From: Planctomycetaceae bacterium
GTDB lineage: Bacteria > Planctomycetota > Planctomycetia > Pirellulales > Pirellulaceae
NCBI GenBank assembly: GCA_027487485.1
Contig: JAIYDN010000021.1
Span: 124,001 to 188,000 of the forward strand
Length of the DNA stretch: 64,000 nucleotides
Direction: 5' to 3'
Part shown: piece by piece, positions 1-8,898 of the stretch
Layout of the letters: the number at the start of each line of letters is the position of its first letter
Position numbering within the stretch: the stretch's first letter is position 1
The notes under the pieces: generated by a model
What the model saw: the letters and a program-made list of their open reading frames with translations, nothing else
Database searches by the model: none
Told to the model about the DNA's origin: nothing
Translations under genes and position numbers: made by a program

Positions 1-1253
1 AGGTTCATTTCGCCGATCTCGTCCAGAAACAGCGTGCCGCCATGCGCTTGTTGGAACCATCCGATATGGTCTTTGTCGGCGCCCGTGAAAGCCCCTTTGA
101 CGTGACCGAACAATTGGCTTTCCATGAGTTCGCTCGGCATCGCGGCACAGTTCACGCTGAGCATCGGGCGATCCGATCGAGTGCTTGCACGGTGGATAGC
201 GCGTGCAACCAATTCTTTACCAGAACCACTTTCACCTCGGATAAGAATACTTCCCGAAGCCTTTGCGACTCGAACGATCCGCTCCTTCATGTCCAAGATG
301 GGTTTGCATTCGCCCAGCAGTTCATCAAAATCCGCGTTCTTATCTTGCAGCCGCTCATGGTTGATTCGAAGCGATGATTCGTTTCGAGCGCGAACGAGCG
401 AAACTGCCAAGAAGCTAGCGGCAGCGATGGTGAAATCGAACGAGCTTTTCTCGAAGACTTCTTTCTCGCGATAGAGATGGATAACGCCAATGGTTTTTCC
501 TTCGTGAAGCAATGGAACGCAAATCGCGTCTGCATAATGGCGCAGCGGACCGTCCCCGATCTCCTTTGATTCGTTCTTGACCCAAACCGCCTTGGCTTGT
601 TTGCAAACTATGTCCGTTAGCTTGTCGCTTAGAGTAAGCCGACTGTCAGGCGTGTTGGGATGCTTTCTTTGAATGATCAACTTGTCGTCATGATCCGCCA
701 GCAAGAATGCCACCAGAGTTGCTTTCGTTCGGTTGCGAAGCACTTCGATTGCGAGATCGCTGACTTGATCCGGAGAAGAAAGGGAGATGCAACGGATCGA
801 CAGTTCATGCAGGTCGGAAAGGTCTTCGGAACGACCTGCCTTGCGTAAGGCAAGGAACGCGGACATCCCAGAGGCTAAGCCGTCTGCCCCGCTGCCGATC
901 TTGTCGCCGCGTAAGTCGTGCGAAAGATTGATCCGTTCGACGGTCACATCGTCCGTCAGGGTGTCATCCACGAATTCTAGATCCGTGTTTCCGATACGGA
1001 TGATGTTGCCGTGCGCCAGGGTCGCGACGTCCACTTTCGATCCGTTGATCAAGGTTCCATTTCGAGAACCTGCATCGCGAAGATGCCAATGCGATTCTTC
1101 AAAAACGATCTTGGCATGCACACGGGAAGATAAGGGATCATTCAGCTGGACTGTACACTCAAGACCGCGTCCTAGATGATTTTCGATGGTTTTGTCTAAA
1201 GGATAACGGAGACCCAGTTCGCGGCCTCGCGTGATGACCAAGTACGTCGACAT
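1..1253 (-). CDS. FHA-GAF-sigma54 activator, 3' part missing (window edge)
   Basis: Reads leftward from an ATG at 1251-1253 and is open to base 1, so about 417 residues are visible and the C-terminus lies outside. An N-terminal FHA domain (roughly residues 20-95: GRGLE, the SSRVHAK segment, SRNGTLING) should bind phosphothreonine. A central GAF-like region (about 150-310) follows, then a sigma54-interacting AAA+ module with Walker A GESGSGKE (about residues 340-347), an intact GAFTGA loop and the Walker B segment [12 protein letters not shown] right at the edge. Family knowledge: such proteins activate sigma54 promoters, with the FHA domain replacing a receiver as the input, often coupled to Ser/Thr kinases. 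Targets cannot be told; the HTH, if any, is off-window. It is divergent from the peptidase gene at 1374. Confidence 0.9.
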   Translation of the reverse strand, partial: MSTYLVITRGRELGLRYPLDKTIENHLGRGLECTVQLNDPLSSRVHAKIVFEESHWHLRDAGSRNGTLINGSKVDVATLAHGNIIRIGNTDLEFVDDTLTDDVTVERINLSHDLRGDKIGSGADGLASGMSAFLALRKAGRSEDLSDLHELSIRCISLSSPDQVSDLAIEVLRNRTKATLVAFLLADHDDKLIIQRKHPNTPDSRLTLSDKLTDIVCKQAKAVWVKNESKEIGDGPLRHYADAICVPLLHEGKTIGVIHLYREKEVFEKSSFDFTIAAASFLAVSLVRARNESSLRINHERLQDKNADFDELLGECKPILDMKERIVRVAKASGSILIRGESGSGKELVARAIHRASTRSDRPMLSVNCAAMPSELMESQLFGHVKGAFTGADKDHIGWFQQAHGGTLFLDEIGEMN

Positions 1254-1373
1254 AGTAATTCTTAAGTGTTTGTGGGAACTTCCTCAGGATTATAGGCGCG
1301 GTCGTCTCATTTTGCTACAACGTTCTTTTGCTGTTGCCGACGGCGAATCAAAATCTTTCAAAGGAACTATTTT

Positions 1374-3518
1374 ATGGCTTGGTCTGCGAAAAACGTTCAT
1401 CCATTTCTCCTACTTCCCCTTCTAGGAATCGGTCTTCACGCAACGCTTATGGCTCAAGATCCAAAATCAACTGCAACCGAGTCCCAAGCTGCAGGATCCG
1501 ATGATCCGTTTGTTTGGCTCGAAGACGTAACGGGCGAAAAAGCAATCGACTGGGTGAAGGCTCGGAACGCCAAGTCGCAAGCGGTGATGGAGGCTGACCC
1601 GCGGTTCAATGAGCTCCGTGAAGATTTGCTCGCCATTCTGGATTCGGATGCGAGAATTCCATTCGTCAGCAAGCAAGGGGATTTTTACTATAACTTTTGG
1701 CGTGACAAAAAGAACGAACGCGGACTATGGCGGCGCACAACGCTAGACCAGTACAAGCAAAAGGATCCAAAATGGGAAGTCATTTTGGACTTGGATGCGT
1801 TGGGCAAGGCCGAAAAGGAAAACTGGGTCTGGAAGGGTGCAAGCTTTTTACGACCGGATTACCAACGCGTTCTGGTGACGCTTTCACGCGGTGGGGCAGA
1901 TGCCGATGTGACTCGTGAGTTCGACATGGTAACTCGTCAGTTCGTAACCGATGGGTTCTCCCGTCCTGAAGCCAAAGGGAGCATGAACTGGATCGACCGA
2001 GATCATGTGTTTGTGATGACGGACTTTGGGCCTGGATCCATGACCGAATCCGGTTACCCTCGCGTTGCCAAAAAATGGAAGCGAGGCACACCGCTCGAGT
2101 CGGCAGAAGTGATCTACGAAGGCAAAGCGGATGACATGTCGATCGGTGCCATGCACGATGATTCGCCGGGCTTTGAGCGAAACATGGTTAGCCGAACTCT
2201 TGCGTTTTATAACGACGAATTGTATCTGCTGGATGCGAACAACAAGCTGATCAAAATCGATGCCCCCAACAGCGCTAATAAATCGATTTTTCATGATTAT
2301 CTAGCCTTTGAATTGCGCGAGCCTTGGACGCTCGGGGACAAGACTTACACAGCCGGCTCGTTGTTGATGACGAAGCTGGATGATTTCTTGAAGGGGGATC
2401 GCAATCTCGAAGTCGTCTTTGAACCTAGCGATACGACCGCGTTGTCCAGTTTTGGATTTACCAAGGACTACGCGTTCATCAATGTCTTGGAGGATGTGAA
2501 AAACCGGATCTATGTCCTCAAGCCGACCCAAGAAGGATGGAAGCGAGAACTGCTGAAGGGGGCTCCTAGCTTTGGCACGGTCAACATCACAGCGGTCGAT
2601 AGCGACGAGTCCAATGATTACTTCATGACTTCCACAGACTATTTGAACCCTACGACCCTTTCGATGGGCACGATTGGGTCCGAGCCAGCGCCGCTCAAGA
2701 AGTCGCCTGAATTCTTTGACGCTTCGGGTTCGACCATTTCCCAACACTTCGCCAAGAGTAAAGATGGAACTTCGGTTCCTTACTTTATGGTGGGCCCCAA
2801 GGACTTGAAGCTGGACGGCAACCATCCCACTTTGTTGTACGGCTACGGTGGATTTGAAATTTCGCTGCAGCCTGGGTATAGCCCAGCGGTTGGACGAGCT
2901 TGGGTTAGCCAAGGCGGAGTCTATGTCGTGGCCAACATACGAGGGGGCGGCGAGTATGGGCCAAGATGGCACCAAGCAGCCCTCAAGCAAAATCGACTCA
3001 AAGCCTACGAAGATTTTGCAGCTGTTGCAGAAGACTTGTACGCCCGAAAAGTTTCCCGGCCAGAGAAACTTGGAATCCAAGGTGGATCCAATGGAGGGCT
3101 ATTGGTTGGAAACATGGTGACCCTTTATCCCGGCTTGTTTCAAGCTGCCGTCTGCCAGGTTCCTCTTCTGGATATGCAGCGCTACAACAAGCTGCTGGCA
3201 GGTGCTTCTTGGATGGCGGAGTATGGCAATCCAGATGACCCCGCACAGTGGTCGTTCATCAAGAACTTCTCGCCCTACCATAACGTTCAAGCCGGTAAGA
3301 AGTACGCCAACGTGCTGTTTACGACTTCGACTCGCGACGACCGAGTTCACCCCGGGCACGCGCGGAAAATGATGGCGAAGATGGAGCAACAGGGCCATTC
3401 CGTTCTGTACTATGAAAACATCGAAGGAGGACACGGTGGGGCAGCCAACAATCGCCAGTCCGCGTTCATGCAAGCTCTTGCATACACGTATCTTCGACAG
3501 CAGTTGTTCGATAAATAG
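1374..3518 (+). CDS. Secreted prolyl oligopeptidase (family S9A)
   Basis: A 714-residue serine peptidase expected to cleave after proline in short peptides. A hydrophobic N-terminal stretch ending near LMAQ (residues about 10-27) looks like a signal peptide, so it probably acts outside the cytoplasm. The first half (about 40-430) fits the S9 N-terminal beta-propeller; the C-terminal hydrolase carries GGSNGG with nucleophile Ser572, the DDRVHPGH segment with Asp655 and the family-typical Arg657, and His687 in EGGHGG. All three catalytic residues and the usual length are present. The start is supported by AAGGA eight bases upstream. It appears monocistronic, divergent from the FHA activator. 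Exact cleavage preference within S9A cannot be read. Confidence 0.95.
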   Translation: MAWSAKNVHPFLLLPLLGIGLHATLMAQDPKSTATESQAAGSDDPFVWLEDVTGEKAIDWVKARNAKSQAVMEADPRFNELREDLLAILDSDARIPFVSKQGDFYYNFWRDKKNERGLWRRTTLDQYKQKDPKWEVILDLDALGKAEKENWVWKGASFLRPDYQRVLVTLSRGGADADVTREFDMVTRQFVTDGFSRPEAKGSMNWIDRDHVFVMTDFGPGSMTESGYPRVAKKWKRGTPLESAEVIYEGKADDMSIGAMHDDSPGFERNMVSRTLAFYNDELYLLDANNKLIKIDAPNSANKSIFHDYLAFELREPWTLGDKTYTAGSLLMTKLDDFLKGDRNLEVVFEPSDTTALSSFGFTKDYAFINVLEDVKNRIYVLKPTQEGWKRELLKGAPSFGTVNITAVDSDESNDYFMTSTDYLNPTTLSMGTIGSEPAPLKKSPEFFDASGSTISQHFAKSKDGTSVPYFMVGPKDLKLDGNHPTLLYGYGGFEISLQPGYSPAVGRAWVSQGGVYVVANIRGGGEYGPRWHQAALKQNRLKAYEDFAAVAEDLYARKVSRPEKLGIQGGSNGGLLVGNMVTLYPGLFQAAVCQVPLLDMQRYNKLLAGASWMAEYGNPDDPAQWSFIKNFSPYHNVQAGKKYANVLFTTSTRDDRVHPGHARKMMAKMEQQGHSVLYYENIEGGHGGAANNRQSAFMQALAYTYLRQQLFDK

Positions 3519-3595
3519 TGACGGTGATACGGGGGCCCCCTCGGTGAAACCAGGGGCTCCCTTGGGTTGGCTCTTGCAACCAAGCAAAAGGCCTT

Positions 3596-3621
3596 GCTAG
3601 CAAAAGAAAAATTTTGCTGGC
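3596..3621 (+). terminator. Hairpin after the peptidase gene
   Basis: Ten-base stem GCTAGCAAAA pairing with TTTTGCTGGC (one G-T pair) around a GAAAAA loop, 78 bases past the peptidase stop and before the CsrA-like gene. No U-tract follows, so it may be a processing or weak termination structure. Confidence 0.4.
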
Positions 3622-3709
3622 CTGGCCACGAGCGAAATGTGATTTCGTTACACTATGGAAATCTGTTTTTAGCAACGTACATATTTTGTTTTCGAATGGA
3701 GTCTCTATT

Positions 3710-4555
3710 GTGCTGATCCTAGGCCGCCGTACAAATCAATCGATCGTGTTCCCAAGCTGTGGAGTAACTGTTCGCATCCTGGATATCAATGGAAAGGTTG
3801 CGAAAGTTGGGATTGAAGCCGCTCGCAACGTCGAAGTCTTACGAGGCGAACTTGTTGAGGTGGGAAGTCGTTCGAACGCAGGGACGTATTCAGCAAGCTA
3901 CGAACCATCTTCGCTGTCGGCCTCGGAGGAACCACTGCTTCAGCTTTCGCAACGCGTGGCTGAACTCAAGGATAGCCTTCATGCGTTTCAGCAGTTTAGA
4001 GCAAGGGGCGAAGAAGCCCAAGCGGATTCGGTTCTTGGCGATGTCCTAGCGGAGCTTGCGTTATTGGACCGTGATTGCTTAGAGCACAGCGAACAAGCGA
4101 AGCGATCGCGCGCCCGCAAATCAACGCAAAGGATTTCGGAATCGATGACGCCTTATCAGCTCAATACAACGTCGTCGGAACCAACCACTCACATTTTGAT
4201 CGTAAATGCACCGACAACCAGCGGGTACTTGAACCTTCCCAACGGAAGCTTCGTCGGCTGTCAAATCAGTACAGCCAACAGCCAACCAATCGTTCAGAAG
4301 TCGCTGGATAGCGAGGAACATTTTGATTTCATCGTGTGCAATGATGAACTTGAAGGAAATCTGGAACTCGTGAAACAGATTCGTTCTATTTCCGCTTATG
4401 ACCGGTGCCAAGTCTTTGTCACTCGAAAGCCCACGGACTTGCTGGAGCAAGTGAATCAATCCAATCAATTCGGAATTGATGGTTGGCTTGCCGGTCCGCT
4501 GGATGCATCGGATCTCTGGAGTCACATCGTCGAAAGCCAACAGATTGAAGACTGA
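3710..4555 (+). CDS. CsrA-like protein fused to a degenerate receiver-like domain
   Basis: I chose the GTG at 3710 because GGAG lies nine bases upstream and translation then begins MLILGRR, the normal CsrA N-terminus; an upstream ATG would add an unlikely leader. Residues 1-60 align with CsrA, including the RNA-contact arginines R6 and R7 and an Arg at 45 (R44 in E. coli). CsrA is usually about 60-75 residues; this protein has 281. After an acidic/helical linker, residues about 165-280 resemble a CheY-like receiver (FDFIVCND, then ELVKQIRS, then GWLAGPLDASDLWSHI), but the conserved Lys of the T-K-P motif is missing. Inference: an mRNA-binding regulator with a pseudo-receiver. First gene of a run with the HAD and MMPL genes, overlapping or abutting them. 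Confidence 0.8.
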   Translation: MLILGRRTNQSIVFPSCGVTVRILDINGKVAKVGIEAARNVEVLRGELVEVGSRSNAGTYSASYEPSSLSASEEPLLQLSQRVAELKDSLHAFQQFRARGEEAQADSVLGDVLAELALLDRDCLEHSEQAKRSRARKSTQRISESMTPYQLNTTSSEPTTHILIVNAPTTSGYLNLPNGSFVGCQISTANSQPIVQKSLDSEEHFDFIVCNDELEGNLELVKQIRSISAYDRCQVFVTRKPTDLLEQVNQSNQFGIDGWLAGPLDASDLWSHIVESQQIED

Positions 4556-5162
4556 AGACCACGCGCTCGTTGCTAAATCCAAGGCAATCATTTTCGATTG
4601 CGACGGCACGCTTGTTGATTCCATGCCAGTCCATTTTTTGGCTTGGCATGAAACGATGACTCGTTATGGAATTCAATTTCCCGAGGACCGTTTTTACTCG
4701 CTCGGTGGAATGCCAAGTCATCGTATCATTGCGATGCTAGCGGCCGAGCAAGGAATTGAATTGGACGCAGACTTGGTTGCCATCGAAAAGGAACAGGCGT
4801 TTTTAACTCGCATTGATTTGCTGGTCCCCATCGAATCGGTCGTTCGCATTGCTCTTCAGAATCGCGGTGTTAAACCCATCGCGGTTGCAAGTGGTGGTTT
4901 CAGAGAAATCATTATGAAGCAATTGCACCAAGTGGAAATGTCCGACTGGTTTGATGCAATCGTAACCGCGGAGGACACAATACTTCACAAGCCGGAGCCC
5001 GAAGTGTTTTTGGAAGCAGCGCGGCGGCTTGGCGTAGAACCCTCTTCGTGCTTGGTTTTTGAAGATGCTGATCTTGGGGTGGAGGCTGCGAATCGGGCCA
5101 ATATGCCTTGCATCGACATTCGCACTTTCTTTACCCCGCGTCGATTAGCCCTGGGGGCTTAG
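4545..5162 (+). CDS. HAD-superfamily phosphatase (beta-phosphoglucomutase-like)
   Basis: A 205-residue haloacid dehalogenase phosphotransferase. Motif I is FDCDGTLVD with nucleophile Asp18 and acid/base Asp20 (counting from the TTG at 4545); motif II is VASGG; motif III Lys is in HKPEPEVF; motif IV is FEDADLGVEAA. A helical cap follows motif I (LGGMPSHRI). The subgroup is that of beta-phosphoglucomutase, phosphoglycolate and sugar-phosphate phosphatases; the substrate cannot be told. The start is uncertain: TTG 4545 overlaps the stop of the CsrA-like gene and gives the usual short N-terminus, while ATG 4476 would add 23 residues and an 80-base overlap. The MMPL gene begins one base after the stop, suggesting one operon. 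Confidence 0.85.
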   Translation: MKTEDHALVAKSKAIIFDCDGTLVDSMPVHFLAWHETMTRYGIQFPEDRFYSLGGMPSHRIIAMLAAEQGIELDADLVAIEKEQAFLTRIDLLVPIESVVRIALQNRGVKPIAVASGGFREIIMKQLHQVEMSDWFDAIVTAEDTILHKPEPEVFLEAARRLGVEPSSCLVFEDADLGVEAANRANMPCIDIRTFFTPRRLALGA

Positions 5163-5163
5163 C

Positions 5164-7590
5164 GTGATTCGATGGCGATGGATTTGGTTTGCAGCGGCCA
5201 TGGTGCTATTCGCATTTGCCTGGCCTGCATCTAGCCGATTGAATTTAGACCGTTCGCTACAAAAAATGTTCTCCCCTGACGATCCAACTCGAATAGGCTT
5301 CGAGTTCCTGCAGGAGAAGTTCGGTGTCGCCGAGTTGGTCGTGTTTGCATATCGCGATGATCGTCTCTGGCAAGCCGATGGAGAAGGGCTGAAACGTCTT
5401 CAGCAAATTCGCGAGCGGATTGAGAAGCAGCCTGGTATCGCGACTGCAATGGATCTGTCGAAAATGGATGGGATGCTGGCAAAACTCAGCAATCCGCTGT
5501 CTATTTTCAACACCTCCAAAACACAAAACGCTCACCCGCTTCTCGAGGAACGCAACTCTCTCGCGCAGAAGTTCAAGAAATTGTTTGAGGGCCAGACACA
5601 CAGCAGTTCCAGTAACCTGGTCGCTATCGCTTGCTTGATGGATCGAAACCAGACCGCGCGCGAAACGACTAACACCATTTTACGCTTGCGAGAAGTGGGC
5701 GATGCGTTGCCGGCTGATTTTGGGGTATCGGCTGCAATGCTGGTGGGGCAGCCCGTCATGGTTGAAGAAGGCTTTGAAGCGATTGAAGAAGATGGCCTTC
5801 GGCTTGGGGTTTTTTCTTCGATCAGTTTGTCGCTCCTTATCTTGATTGGCTTTCGGTCGTTGAGATGGGCTTTGTTAACAGTCGCCATCGTTCAGTGGTC
5901 GCTTGTCGTAACACGAGCTTTGCTGGTATGGATGGCCTGGGATTTGACGATGGTTTCCTCCATGTTGTCTTCGATCGTAACCGTAATCGGGGTCGCAACC
6001 ACCATGCATTGGATGGTTGGTTTCCAAGATGCGATGAGATCCGGGCAGAATCCAGAACAGGCTCTTGCAAGCTCCATGCGAAATCTATGGCGACCTATTC
6101 TTTGGGCATGCATCACAGACGCGATCGGGTTTGCCTCGTTAAGTTTTGCGAAAGTTGGACCGGTGCAAGATTACGGTTGCATGATGGCTTTGGCATCGCT
6201 GGTTGTCTTGGTTGGTATCTTCTGCCTGTTGCCAACCATAGCGATTCTCCCATTTGGCAAGAGTCGTTGGGTAACATGGCTGGGGCTTTCGGAACGGTTA
6301 GCAACCGTCCCTGGCGATTCGCTTCTGAAAAGCCTGCTCGCAAGAACGCTTGAGTTCACCATTCGACACCGAGTCATGGTTACCGTCGCCGCCGTTGTGT
6401 TGGGTCTGGTCTCGGTTCTCGGCACTTTGCGGTTGCAAGTGGAAACAGACTTCATCAAGAACTTCAGGAGCGACGCACCATTGGTGGTTGCCTACCAATC
6501 GATTGAGAATGAGCTTGGTGGCGCGGGAGTATGGGATATCGTTCTTCCAGCTCCATTGGTCCTCAATCAGAAATACCTGGATTCCGTTCTGGAACTCGAA
6601 CGCAAAGTCGCTAGTTTGCAAGTCTCCGCCGAACGGCAAAATCAGATGGTGGGTGACGGCCAAGTGGCTGTTGAGGGAAATGGACTTCGGTTGAGTCTGG
6701 TGATGAGTTTTGCGGATGCTGACGCCGCCGCCCGCGAATCCGTTCTGCTCGGCAACCTATCGATCGAAGACCGATTGTTCGGGATGCGAAATGCGATGGG
6801 TTCCTTTGTTGATACCTTGATCACGAAACCGCAAGACGGCGAGCGATACTTGAGGATCATGCTGCGCTCACGCGAACAATCCAATGCGGAGCAAAAGGAG
6901 CAATTGATTCAGAAGGTTCGTGAATTGGTGGCGCAGGCGCTTCAGTCGGAAGATTGGCAATTTGCCAAGAACGGACAAGATTTTGAAAGGTCTGCGAAGA
7001 GTGTTTCGGGCTACTATGTCCTTTTGTCAGAATTGGTGCGGAGCGTGGTAGAAGATCAATGGCGATGCTTCGCGGTGGCATCGCTTGGAATTTGGCTGGC
7101 GATGGCATATGCCTTGCGAAGCCCACTGTTAGCTACCTTGGCGGTACTGCCTAACGCATTGCCTAGTTTATGCATCTTGGGTTTTATGGGCTGGGTAGAT
7201 ATTCGAGTGAATTTGGGTGCGGCAATGATCGCAGCGGTCTCGATGGGATTGAGTGTTGATTCCTCGTTGCACTATCTGATGCGATTTCAGACCGCGAGAT
7301 TGGCAGGGGCTTCTGTGCGTGATGCCCTCGTGGTGGCTCAATCGGAGATCGGTGTCGCCTTGGGCTTGTCCACATGTGCGCTCGTTGTTGGATTCGGATC
7401 ATTAGCGACAAGCAGCTTTTTACCCACCGTGGCCTTTGGTACAACGGCTGCCATTAGCATGTTGGGAGGTTTGCTGGGGAATCTGATTCAATTGCCTGCT
7501 CTGGTAAGTCTTTTCGTTTCCTCTCCGGATTCAAAGTTCGCCAACCACAGACGCGAAGCCAAAGAACGCACAGATTCAGCTGCAGGATAA
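5164..7590 (+). CDS. MMPL/RND-family membrane exporter
   Basis: An 808-residue polytopic protein with the two-fold RND layout: TM1 at about 5-23, a large extracytoplasmic loop (about 25-210), TM2-6 (about 215-370), TM7 (about 405-425), a second loop (about 430-635) and TM8-12 (about 640-790). Such proteins export lipids or hydrophobic compounds using the proton gradient; relatives include hopanoid- and mycolate-lipid exporters and sterol-sensing-domain proteins. The substrate is unknown. It starts with GTG directly behind the HAD stop. Its last 137 bases overlap the 3' end of the convergent membrane-protein gene. No periplasmic adaptor or outer-membrane channel gene is adjacent. Confidence 0.85.
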   Translation: MIRWRWIWFAAAMVLFAFAWPASSRLNLDRSLQKMFSPDDPTRIGFEFLQEKFGVAELVVFAYRDDRLWQADGEGLKRLQQIRERIEKQPGIATAMDLSKMDGMLAKLSNPLSIFNTSKTQNAHPLLEERNSLAQKFKKLFEGQTHSSSSNLVAIACLMDRNQTARETTNTILRLREVGDALPADFGVSAAMLVGQPVMVEEGFEAIEEDGLRLGVFSSISLSLLILIGFRSLRWALLTVAIVQWSLVVTRALLVWMAWDLTMVSSMLSSIVTVIGVATTMHWMVGFQDAMRSGQNPEQALASSMRNLWRPILWACITDAIGFASLSFAKVGPVQDYGCMMALASLVVLVGIFCLLPTIAILPFGKSRWVTWLGLSERLATVPGDSLLKSLLARTLEFTIRHRVMVTVAAVVLGLVSVLGTLRLQVETDFIKNFRSDAPLVVAYQSIENELGGAGVWDIVLPAPLVLNQKYLDSVLELERKVASLQVSAERQNQMVGDGQVAVEGNGLRLSLVMSFADADAAARESVLLGNLSIEDRLFGMRNAMGSFVDTLITKPQDGERYLRIMLRSREQSNAEQKEQLIQKVRELVAQALQSEDWQFAKNGQDFERSAKSVSGYYVLLSELVRSVVEDQWRCFAVASLGIWLAMAYALRSPLLATLAVLPNALPSLCILGFMGWVDIRVNLGAAMIAAVSMGLSVDSSLHYLMRFQTARLAGASVRDALVVAQSEIGVALGLSTCALVVGFGSLATSSFLPTVAFGTTAAISMLGGLLGNLIQLPALVSLFVSSPDSKFANHRREAKERTDSAAG

Positions 7591-8614
7591 GACACAAAAT
7601 AGCGACCATTCCCCAGGCTATCGAAAAGAGTGCTAGGGAGGCCGGAAATCGACTCACGGCGTCCGAAGCGATGGTCATCCTGAAGGCAATGCATCCGCAA
7701 TAAACAATGCTGAACAAAAGCCACATCATGGCGACCCGTTTCCAACCATAGCGATGGTACCCCAGTCCAACTTGCACGTTCGTAATCCCTGCGATTGCGG
7801 CAAGGCATCCTGTTGCGATGGAGGTACCGACTGCGAAAATCAAATTCTGATCAATTTCACGAGTCCAAAACATCGTGATTACCAAGCAAAGCCCCGAAAT
7901 TGCCATCAGCTCAAGGAGAGTTTTGCTGGACGTTCGTTCCAGATCTTCAGCATGGGTCGTTGCTTCGAGCAAAGCGATACTGCCCCAATTTCGACTGAGC
8001 AGAGCAAGGCCGAAACCAGCAAGGTACAACGAGGTCCAGCTATGAACGTGTAGGCTTCGGGGGACTCGGCCCATCAAGTAGATGCTGGTGCAAAATCCCA
8101 GAGCGATTAAGCAGAACGCAACGATCAAACGCAACGAACGAGTTCGCAAGGGTGCAAACCAAAAAAGGATAGGGATCAGTAACAGGAAAAACAGGATCTC
8201 TCGAACTCGTTCGAGCCTTTCGTCCCCCTTGGTAAAGTAAAGGATCGGGTCACTCACGGCGTTCATAGCAATGATCGCAATCGATATCGATATCGAGAAT
8301 CGTTGAGCAAGCCCGCCGCGCCAATAAAGAATGGGTATTAGCGACAAGAGAACAAAACTGGGTAAGAACGAGTCCGTTACCGACAGTTCATGGGTCCAAT
8401 AGGTAGAGATCGTTTGGCCGCCAATTTGCGATCCAAACGTGTATTCCAGCAACCAAAAGTTGATTTTTGAGCCGATCACTTTGGCGCAGAATGCACCCCC
8501 GATCGCCATAGCCGATAGTCCGAAACAGCCAAACCAAAAGCTAGCCACGGCGCCCCGTGATGGCTCGGGCGCTTGAACCGTCTGAATATCGTCAAAGGGT
8601 GAATCGCTTGGCAT
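7454..8614 (-). CDS. Polytopic membrane protein of unknown function
   Basis: I do not recognise the family. From the ATG at 8614 (MPSDSPFDDI) the protein has 386 residues, with a short soluble N-terminus and then about ten hydrophobic segments separated by short loops, ending in a basic/acidic cytoplasmic tail. An in-frame ATG at 8710 would add a 32-residue basic leader with no hydrophobic function, so 8614 is preferred. The 3' end overlaps the 3' end of the MMPL gene by 137 bases on the other strand; because both reading frames keep to their C-termini, a long overlap seems real unless one stop reflects a sequence error. Confidence 0.6.
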   Translation of the reverse strand: MPSDSPFDDIQTVQAPEPSRGAVASFWFGCFGLSAMAIGGAFCAKVIGSKINFWLLEYTFGSQIGGQTISTYWTHELSVTDSFLPSFVLLSLIPILYWRGGLAQRFSISISIAIIAMNAVSDPILYFTKGDERLERVREILFFLLLIPILFWFAPLRTRSLRLIVAFCLIALGFCTSIYLMGRVPRSLHVHSWTSLYLAGFGLALLSRNWGSIALLEATTHAEDLERTSSKTLLELMAISGLCLVITMFWTREIDQNLIFAVGTSIATGCLAAIAGITNVQVGLGYHRYGWKRVAMMWLLFSIVYCGCIAFRMTIASDAVSRFPASLALFSIAWGMVAILCLILQLNLCVLWLRVCGWRTLNPERKRKDLPEQAIESDSPANLPTC

Positions 8615-8898
8615 TGGTATTAAAAAGAGAGCCAATCGAGTCTCTTGTGAAAGCAGCCGAACTGGGAACCTACCCTGGTTTATCTTACTACGTAGGATAG
8701 AACATTTCACGATGCAGTTGGGAGCCTAAGGAAAATTTGGGCTAGCATTGATGGTAAGAATCGACCTTCTACTGGGTGCGATATTTTTGTATGAAGCAGT
8801 TTTTGAAAAGCTCGGCTTCAATGCGTTCGTGACGTTGAAAGGGCACCTCCAGAATCGATGGCCCTAGACTCAATGGCCTCAGAATCTACGGACTGAGT

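Noticed and set aside
2301-3080. 259-codon minus-strand frame in the peptidase gene
   Set aside because: Antisense to a catalytic domain with all conserved residues.
8751-8867. 38-codon frame before the phospholipase-like gene
   Set aside because: Plausible composition but no ribosome site and no homologue I can name.
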